DNA of 11,402 bases from the NCBI GenBank assembly GCA_003158505.1, contig PMJK01000154.1, forward strand, positions 1 to 11,402. Reading direction: 5' to 3'. Below the pieces are notes generated by a model that was not told the DNA's origin, searched no databases, and was given only the letters and a program-made list of their open reading frames with translations. Of this stretch, positions 6,847 to 11,402 are shown piece after piece; the first letter of the stretch is position 1, and every line of letters begins with the position of its first letter. The DNA is from Holophagaceae bacterium (GTDB lineage: Bacteria; Acidobacteriota; Holophagae; Holophagales; Holophagaceae). A program made the translations under genes and the position numbers.

Positions 6847-6857
6847 TCAACAGGGGT

Positions 6858-7184
6858 TCAAACCGAACATAGCTTGTAGTGGATGAGCTCGTGCTCGAGG
6901 ATGCGCTGTTGGACTTCTTCCAGCGCGTGGCAGTTCATCCCGCACACCTGCTGGGGCCAGGGCCAGTCCCGGCGGCGCAGGAGTGGGATCCATAGCCGGA
7001 TCTCCGGGTGCCACTTGCCCCGCGAATCCTTCTCCACCACGAAGAGCCCCGCGCGCCGCGCCATGCGGGGCGACCAGATGACCGGAGGGGGCGCGAGGTC
7101 CCAGCCCGCTGAGTGGAGAATGGCCTGGGCCCGGTGGCGAAGGGTGAAGGTCATGCCCCCAGTGTGGAGCAGATTCGGGGCCAT
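6858..7184 (-). CDS. SprT-like zinc metallopeptidase, apparently C-terminally truncated
   Basis: 108 residues from ATG 7184, with a ggggg run six bases upstream; ATG 7154 (MTFTLRH) is an alternative start. The order is a short N-terminal helix, a beta segment (APPPVIWSPRMARRAGLF, 31-48), a second strand (PEIRLWIPLL, 60-69), then the helix LEEVQQRILEHELIHYKL with the zinc motif HELIH at 98-102. This order is that of SprT-like/SprT-M peptidases. Family members normally go on for another 40 or more residues carrying the third zinc ligand and often a zinc ribbon. Here the frame stops six residues after the motif, where AT-richer accessory DNA begins. It is therefore probably inactive or a remnant. 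It starts 26 bp after the upstream 188-residue gene, so the two form a unit. Confidence 0.62.
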   Translation of the reverse strand: MAPNLLHTGGMTFTLRHRAQAILHSAGWDLAPPPVIWSPRMARRAGLFVVEKDSRGKWHPEIRLWIPLLRRRDWPWPQQVCGMNCHALEEVQQRILEHELIHYKLCSV

Positions 7185-7210
7185 TCCTTTCCCCCACCCT
7201 GCTCCATTTT

Positions 7211-7777
7211 CTATTTTCTGGGTTTTTCCTGCACCTTGGTGTGCTTGAAGGACCCCACGAGGAGGTTGGGTCCTTGCTCTGCGACGCTGGCTTCCAGTGT
7301 TTCCGCGCCCTGGTAGAACTGGTGGTTCATGTAGAAGAAGGGCAGGGCTCCAAGTTCGGGGAAATGGCGAAACACGGCAAAAACCAGGTGAACCAGGGCA
7401 TCGGTGGTCTGGAATTGCACCGTGGAGGTCTTGTCCAGGAGCAGGTTATCTTCGTACCTGTTTAATGTGCGGGAATAGTAGATAATTTTATTATTGAATG
7501 AGATATGGGATCCATCGGTAGAGATGGTGCAGACTTTGCCTTTATCTATGACATCGAATTTAAAGGCTGTCCCATTCTTAAAAGCCGTCATCAAGCTCTG
7601 GAACTTGGGGTGGTTAAGGTAGGAAGCCCCATAATTAACCTTTTTGACGGCTGGCCGGACTTCACCAGGTGTGGGGCCGTACATCATATGGTTATAACGC
7701 AGGGCTTCGAGGCGCTCCGCTGGAGTTTGCCTCTTTGCCTTCTCCTTCTTAGGCGCTTTTCCGGGAGTTGCTGTCAT
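7211..7777 (-). CDS. Hypothetical protein (188 aa), first gene of a unit with the SprT-like gene
   Basis: Start ATG 7777 with AAGGA five bases upstream; an in-frame GTG at 7792 contains this Shine-Dalgarno and is less likely. The N-terminus is Lys/Pro-rich and probably disordered (TATPGKAPKKEKAKRQTPAE). A mixed alpha/beta domain follows with strands such as AFKFDVIDKGKVCTISTDG and HISFNNKIIYYSRTL, then a helix with aromatic residues (DALVHLVFAVFRHF) and a Lys-rich end. No signal peptide or TM segment is seen. I recognise no family. Its position directly upstream of a SprT-like peptidase may mean a shared role. Confidence 0.72.
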   Translation of the reverse strand: MTATPGKAPKKEKAKRQTPAERLEALRYNHMMYGPTPGEVRPAVKKVNYGASYLNHPKFQSLMTAFKNGTAFKFDVIDKGKVCTISTDGSHISFNNKIIYYSRTLNRYEDNLLLDKTSTVQFQTTDALVHLVFAVFRHFPELGALPFFYMNHQFYQGAETLEASVAEQGPNLLVGSFKHTKVQEKPRK

Positions 7778-7842
7778 GGGATTCCTTGTCACTCAAAGCT
7801 GCCACTGATGATTATTGCACAAGAGCCGCCTCAGGTTCCTGG

Positions 7843-7877
7843 CCTGACTGAGGTCACCCCGGGGGAACTCCGTCAGG
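7843..7877. repeat. Imperfect 35-bp palindrome between divergent genes
   Basis: Arms cctgac (7843-7848) and gtcagg (7872-7877) match exactly. Further matching positions (gag with ctc) run inward to the central ccccgggg, with a few mismatches per half. It lies between the divergent genes starting at 7777 (minus) and 7969 (plus), the usual place for an operator. A promoter is not clearly visible, so the role is inferred. Confidence 0.45.
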
Positions 7878-7930
7878 GAGGTCGGTCATGGGTATACAAA
7901 TGGCGATTCGGCGCATATACATGGGGTCTA

Positions 7931-7945
7931 CCTGCAACTTGCAGG
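7931..7945. repeat. Perfect 7-bp inverted repeat just upstream of the gene at 7969
   Basis: CCTGCAA-C-TTGCAGG, 23 bases before the start codon and ten bases before the Shine-Dalgarno. It could be an operator for a dimeric regulator or an mRNA element. Confidence 0.35.
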
Positions 7946-7968
7946 CTGTCGTCCAGGGAGATCTGAAC

Positions 7969-8394
7969 ATGAAAAATCTTGCCATCCCGTTTGCGGCCCT
8001 GCTCGCTGTGAGCGCCGCCCCGGCCCGAGCCCAGGTGGGCGTCCGCATCGAGCTTGGCCTGCCCGTCACCCCGCGGCTCGTGGTCGTCGAACCTGGCATC
8101 CAGGTGGTGGAAGGGTTCCACGAGGAAGTCTTCTTCCACAATGGCTGGTACTGGTGCCGGCGGCCCGATGGCTGGTACCGTGCCCGTACGCCCCGGGCCC
8201 GCTTCGAATGGATCGAGGGCCGCCGCGTGCCTGGGGGGCTCATGCGCATGCCGGCAGGCCACTACCGGAACTACCGCCACGAGGAGCACCGGGAGATGCG
8301 CCACGAGGAACACCGCCATGACGACCACCACCATGACGACCACCGTGATGATCACCACGATGACCACCACCGGGATGACCACGAGCGCCGCTAA
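7969..8394 (+). CDS. Secreted His/Asp-rich protein, possible metal binder
   Basis: 141 residues. ATG 7969 has GGGAG eight bases upstream and starts a textbook signal peptide (MKNLAIPFAALLAVSAAPARA, cleavage before QVGVR). An in-frame ATG at 7888 has an even better site (GGGAGG, six-base spacing) but would put 27 residues before the signal peptide. The mature part has a beta strand (VGVRIELGLPV), then an aromatic segment with paired Trp/Tyr (FFHNGWYWCRRPDGWYRAR, 55-73) seen in many small exported proteins of unknown function. From residue 104 the tail is almost only His, Asp, Glu and Arg (HEEH, HDDH repeats). This composition suits binding of divalent metals such as nickel, zinc or copper in the periplasm. 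Binding is inferred from composition only. Confidence 0.78.
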   Translation: MKNLAIPFAALLAVSAAPARAQVGVRIELGLPVTPRLVVVEPGIQVVEGFHEEVFFHNGWYWCRRPDGWYRARTPRARFEWIEGRRVPGGLMRMPAGHYRNYRHEEHREMRHEEHRHDDHHHDDHRDDHHDDHHRDDHERR

Positions 8395-8406
8395 CAAGGC
8401 TAAAGA

Positions 8407-8444
8407 TCCCGGGACCACAGCCGATTCAGGCTGTGGTCCCGGGA
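8407..8444. terminator. Strong hairpin between convergent genes
   Basis: CCCGGGACCACAGCC (8408-8422) pairs perfectly with GGCTGTGGTCCCGGG (8429-8443), extended by T8407-A8444 to a 16-bp stem with a six-base loop. It sits 12 bp after the stop of the plus-strand gene and 23 bp after the stop of the minus-strand gene. There is no T-run on the plus side; the minus side has only gatcttt. It is probably a bidirectional terminator with a weak U-tract. Confidence 0.65.
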
Positions 8445-8467
8445 ACATCAAGGGGTTCGGGAGCCGA

Positions 8468-9769
8468 TCACAGGGTCGTGACGGTGCCGCCGGGTGTGAC
8501 GATCCGCAGGATGTGGTTGGCCGTGTCGGCAACCATGAAGTTGCCTGAGGGAAGGCCGGTGATGCCGCAGGGGAGGTTGAAGTACGCCGTGGCTACGATT
8601 CCATCGGCGTTACCGGCCAACCCCGAACCTGCAACCGTAATCACGACACCGGCCGGAGTGATGCTCCGGATCACGTGGTTGTGGGTATCTGCCACCCACA
8701 CATTCCCGCTGGCATCCAGGGTGATTCCCACTGGAAGGTTGAAGAGGGCCGCCGTGCCGGTGTCATCGGTATAACCAACCGTACCGGCCAACCCCGCCAG
8801 GGTGCTGACCTGTGCATTCGGGCTGATCATCCGGATGCAGGAATTTCCGTAGTCCGAAATATACAGGGTTCCATCCGGACCCAGTGCCAGACCATTGGGC
8901 TGGTTGAACTGGGCGCTGCCGGCGCTGCCGTTGCCCTGGCCAGACGCTCCAGGGGTGCCCGCGTAGGTGGAGACGGTGCCATCCACGGCCATGAGGCGGA
9001 TGGTATGGCTCTGCGAGTCGGCAATGTACATGGTTCCAGTTGCGGTTACTGCGATGCCATAGGGGGCGTTGAATCGGGCCAAGGCACCCACGCCATTGGC
9101 AGTGCCGGGAATGCCAGGGGTACCCGCCAGCGTGGTCACGGTGCCATCCATGGCGATCCTCCGGATGGTGTGATTCCCGGTATCGGCGACCACCAGATTC
9201 CCGGCCAGATCAAAGGCCAGGCAGCCCGGGTTCCGGAACTGGGCGTTGCTTCCTTGCCCATCCGCGGAACCCGCGAGCCCCCGGCTTCCCGCCAGCAGGG
9301 TCACTTGTTTCGAAGGGCTCACCTGCCAGATGACATGATCATCCCGGTCGGATACGAAGAGGTTGCCTGCGGCGTCCGTGACGACGCTGACCGCCGCCGT
9401 GAATTCCGGGGTCGGAACCACGGTCAGGACGGCCGCGCGGCTGGTGACCGAACCATACGGGTTGGTCACGCTCACCGAGTAGTGGCCCGAATCCGCAGGC
9501 TGGGGATCGTAGAGGGTGAAGGTCAAACCCAGGGCGCCAAAGATGTTGACGCCATCCTTGGCCCATTGGTAAGCGAGTACGGGTGCGCCATTGGCCGTGA
9601 TCGTGAAACTGACCTGGCGGCCTGAGACCGTGGGAGTATCCACGGGCTGCAGGGTGATGCTAGGCGGAGTGCCCACGGCGTCGGCATTGGAACCGTGGTG
9701 GCACCCTCCGCCCAGGGCCAGCATGAGGATGGGAAGAAGCACAGTCAGGGACCTTCGCAGCATTCGCAT
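8468..9769 (-). CDS. Exported Ig-like/NHL-repeat beta-propeller protein
   Basis: 433 residues from ATG 9769 (AAGG seven bases upstream). The N-terminus MRMLRRSLTVLLPILMLALG with GGC after it is a signal sequence. The Cys at 23 may be lipidated, although GGGC is a poor lipobox. ATG 9844 has a good GGAGG at 9849-9853 and would add 25 residues, so the start is not certain. Residues about 35-117 form an Ig-like domain (YQWAKDG, DSGHYSVSVTNPYG). Six NHL repeats follow at about 127-433, each with the pattern GNLxVADxxNHxIRxI...GxVTTLAG; the last ends at VTTL, so together they could close a six-bladed propeller. Such proteins usually bind other proteins or glycans at the cell surface. Codon use and GC match aspS next door. 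Confidence 0.85.
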   Translation of the reverse strand: MRMLRRSLTVLLPILMLALGGGCHHGSNADAVGTPPSITLQPVDTPTVSGRQVSFTITANGAPVLAYQWAKDGVNIFGALGLTFTLYDPQPADSGHYSVSVTNPYGSVTSRAAVLTVVPTPEFTAAVSVVTDAAGNLFVSDRDDHVIWQVSPSKQVTLLAGSRGLAGSADGQGSNAQFRNPGCLAFDLAGNLVVADTGNHTIRRIAMDGTVTTLAGTPGIPGTANGVGALARFNAPYGIAVTATGTMYIADSQSHTIRLMAVDGTVSTYAGTPGASGQGNGSAGSAQFNQPNGLALGPDGTLYISDYGNSCIRMISPNAQVSTLAGLAGTVGYTDDTGTAALFNLPVGITLDASGNVWVADTHNHVIRSITPAGVVITVAGSGLAGNADGIVATAYFNLPCGITGLPSGNFMVADTANHILRIVTPGGTVTTL

Positions 9770-9844
9770 GGGCCGACCTTTCGAGGCGGTGCGGGACCGC
9801 ATCGAGTGAAGCATTCCCCCCGGGCTGGGGAACTCCAGAGACAT

Positions 9845-9988
9845 TGAACCTCCAAGCATACGAAGACCCCGAGGGGCAAAGCTTTAGTCTAACGGTGAAG
9901 GGGTCATTCTCCGAATGGGAGGGTCCCATGATGGGTGGAGGCTGGGCCTGGAAGGTTCCGCGATCCCCAGCCACGAAGTCCTTCCGGT
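9845..9988 (-). promoter_or_regulatory. Spacer between aspS and the NHL gene, likely holding a promoter
   Basis: About 140-220 bp separate the two genes on the minus strand, depending on the NHL start chosen. A weak candidate promoter reads TTCGGA, 18 bases, TAGACT on the minus strand (between about 9920 and 9890). No clear terminator for aspS is seen. A short cccatgatggg inverted repeat lies near 9926-9936. Confidence 0.25.
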
Positions 9989-11402
9989 CTAGAGTTTCTG
10001 GAACTCGAAGGTCGGAAGGCTGATGCCCTGGGCTTGGCGCGGGGTCAGCTGGCTGATCTGCTGGAGGGCCCGGCCGCGCAATTCCGCATGGTCGCCGTCG
10101 GCGTCATCGAAGAACAGGGTCTGGACCCAGAAGGTCTGCTGGGTGTCCGGAATGAGGTGCAGTTCCCGCAACTGGCGCTCATCTACGGGGCTGGGCGCGT
10201 CGGTCATGAGGCAGCGGGCCTGGGCGGTCTTGGGGAAGGCGATGACCTCGCGGATGTTGTCCACGCCCGCCAGCAGCATGACCAGACGGTCCAGGCCCAG
10301 GGCCAGGCCGCCGTGGGGCGGGGCGCCGAAGGCCAGGGCATCCAGCAGGAAGCCGAACTTGGATCGGGCCTCGGCCTCCCCAATGCCGATGGTCCTGAAA
10401 ATAAGGCTTTGCGTGTCGGCGTCGTGGATGCGAATGCTGCCGCCCCCCACCTCGAAGCCATTCAGCACCAGGTCGTAGGCCACGGCGCGGCATTTGCCGG
10501 GGTCGGTGTCCAGCAGGTCGAGGTCGTCGGGATGAGGGCTGGTGAAGGGGTGGTGGCAGGCCACGAACCGCTGCGCTTCTTCGCTCCACTCAAGCAGGGG
10601 AAAGTCCACCACCCACAAAAACGCGTACGCGTTTTTGTCATGGAAAAAAGTGGAAAGAGTGGGGTCTTTCTCGCTGGCGGCGAGATCGATCGCCAGTTTG
10701 ACGCGGAGGTCCCCGAGGACCTTGGAGGTCTGGGCATCAGTCCCTACAGCGAAGACCGCCAGGCCTTCGCCTACTGCGCTCAGGCGCAGCCTTAGCGCAG
10801 CCTCTTCACCTGCATCGAGGAATTTCTTGAAGCTGCTGGAGAGGCCTTCCTTGCCCCACTTGGCGTAGGGCAGGCCCCCGGCGCCCATCTGCCTGGCCTG
10901 CTCCTGGTAGGCGTCCAGAGCCTTCCGGCTGAGGGCGCCCGCGGCCTCGCCGGGAAAGAACAGGGCCCGCACCCGGCGCTGCCCCTGGCTTTCGGCGGCC
11001 GCGCGGAAGAGGTTGAACCCGCTGGCGGCGAAGAGGCCCGTGACATCCTGGATCTTCAGGCCGCAGCGGAGGTCGGGCTTGTCCGAGCCGTACCACTCCA
11101 TGGCATCCCGGTAGGGCAGGTGGGGGAAAGGCGCGGTGACGTCCTTGCCGACGACCTTGGCCAGCTTCACCATGAGCGGCTCGATGACGCCCTGGATGTC
11201 CTCCTGGCGCACGAAACTCATTTCGATGTCGATCTGGGTGAACTCGGGCTGGCGGTCGGCGCGCAGGTCCTCGTCCCGGAAGCAGCGGCAGATCTGGATG
11301 TAGCGCTCGAAGCCGCTCACCTGCAGCAGCTGCTTGAAGAGCTGGGGGCTCTGGGGCAGGGCGAAGAATTCGCCCGGATGGACGCGGCTGGGCACCAGGT
11401 AG
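9989..11402 (-). CDS. aspS: Aspartyl-tRNA synthetase, C-terminal part (5' end outside window)
   Basis: Charges tRNA-Asp with aspartate in the cytoplasm. About 470 residues are visible, entering from the right edge. They show QSPQLFKQLL, class II motif 2 FRDEDLRADRQPEFTQIDIE (around 11229-11293), the bacterial GAD insertion domain in the middle, and motif 3 GLALGLDRLVMLLAG (around 10268-10311), followed by GVDNIREVIAFPKT and the usual C-terminal DAPSPVDERQLRELHL. The tRNA anticodon-binding domain and motif 1 are outside the window, so discriminating and non-discriminating forms (the latter also charges tRNA-Asn) cannot be told apart. Past LRELHL, where most bacterial enzymes end, the frame goes on for about 50 residues (ending PTFEFQKL, TAG). 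A 24-bp perfect palindrome lies within the coding region at 10615-10638. Confidence 0.95.
   Translation of the reverse strand, partial: YLVPSRVHPGEFFALPQSPQLFKQLLQVSGFERYIQICRCFRDEDLRADRQPEFTQIDIEMSFVRQEDIQGVIEPLMVKLAKVVGKDVTAPFPHLPYRDAMEWYGSDKPDLRCGLKIQDVTGLFAASGFNLFRAAAESQGQRRVRALFFPGEAAGALSRKALDAYQEQARQMGAGGLPYAKWGKEGLSSSFKKFLDAGEEAALRLRLSAVGEGLAVFAVGTDAQTSKVLGDLRVKLAIDLAASEKDPTLSTFFHDKNAYAFLWVVDFPLLEWSEEAQRFVACHHPFTSPHPDDLDLLDTDPGKCRAVAYDLVLNGFEVGGGSIRIHDADTQSLIFRTIGIGEAEARSKFGFLLDALAFGAPPHGGLALGLDRLVMLLAGVDNIREVIAFPKTAQARCLMTDAPSPVDERQLRELHLIPDTQQTFWVQTLFFDDADGDHAELRGRALQQISQLTPRQAQGISLPTFEFQKL
10615..10638. repeat. 24-bp perfect palindrome inside aspS
   Basis: acaaaaacgcgt followed by its exact reverse complement acgcgtttttgt, with no loop, centred between 10626 and 10627. 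It encodes the peptide DKNAYAFLW region of the GAD domain. The A/T-rich outer parts stand out in the GC-rich gene. Confidence 0.6.

Noticed and set aside
8468..9625. Long open frames on the plus strand opposite the NHL gene, and similar ones opposite aspS
   Set aside because: They are antisense shadows of GC-rich coding sequence; the minus-strand proteins show real domains and motifs, the plus-strand ones do not.

Overview
The window has two kinds of DNA. The right-hand part (about 6850-11402) is GC-rich chromosomal sequence. It holds the 3' part of aspS (aspartyl-tRNA synthetase), a secreted Ig/NHL-repeat protein, a His/Asp-rich secreted protein and a two-gene unit ending in a shortened SprT-like metallopeptidase. 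The left part (1-6850) is visibly AT-richer accessory sequence. It has the 3' end of a group II intron, at least two decayed genes, and six intact plus-strand genes that are mostly of unknown function. Signal peptides, a putative outer-membrane barrel and a BamE-like domain point to a Gram-negative bacterium. The AspRS type and the NHL/Ig lipoprotein would suit a high-GC Acidobacteriota such as the Geothrix/Holophaga group, but that placement is inference without a database search.

Layout: 1-853 is the tail of a group II intron (RT/maturase with YADD, then domains V and VI), entering from the left edge. 853-1367 (minus) and 1377-1855 (plus) are two divergent, frameshifted gene remnants; the first ends against the intron. 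1924-2577 encodes a 3-TM holin-like protein with a proline-rich tail. 2662-3201 encodes a one-TM protein with a long helical tail. 3371-4486 is a DUF6765-type putative metalloenzyme with an HxxxDxxxH motif. 4730-5011 and 5021-6076 form a tight pair: a small beta-rich protein and a secreted, probably beta-barrel protein. 6288-6575 encodes a small BamE/SmpA-like domain. 6625-6846 (minus) may be another fragment. 7777-7211 and 7184-6858 (minus) form a two-gene unit. 7969-8394 (plus) and 9769-8468 (minus) converge on a strong hairpin at 8407-8444. 9989-11402 (minus) is aspS, cut by the right edge.

How the genes work together: only 4730/5021 (9-bp gap, Shine-Dalgarno overlapping the upstream stop) and 7777/7184 (26-bp gap) look like real operons. 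The accessory genes at 1924-6575 all lie on the plus strand and several act at the envelope (membrane, secreted, outer-membrane-like). Their gaps of 84-243 bp mean a single functional system is not proven. No integrase, tRNA attachment site, CRISPR array or phage structural gene is visible, so the origin of this island is unresolved. The best candidates for something undescribed are the 4730/5021 pair, the isolated holin-like gene with its helical neighbour, and the DUF6765 gene.
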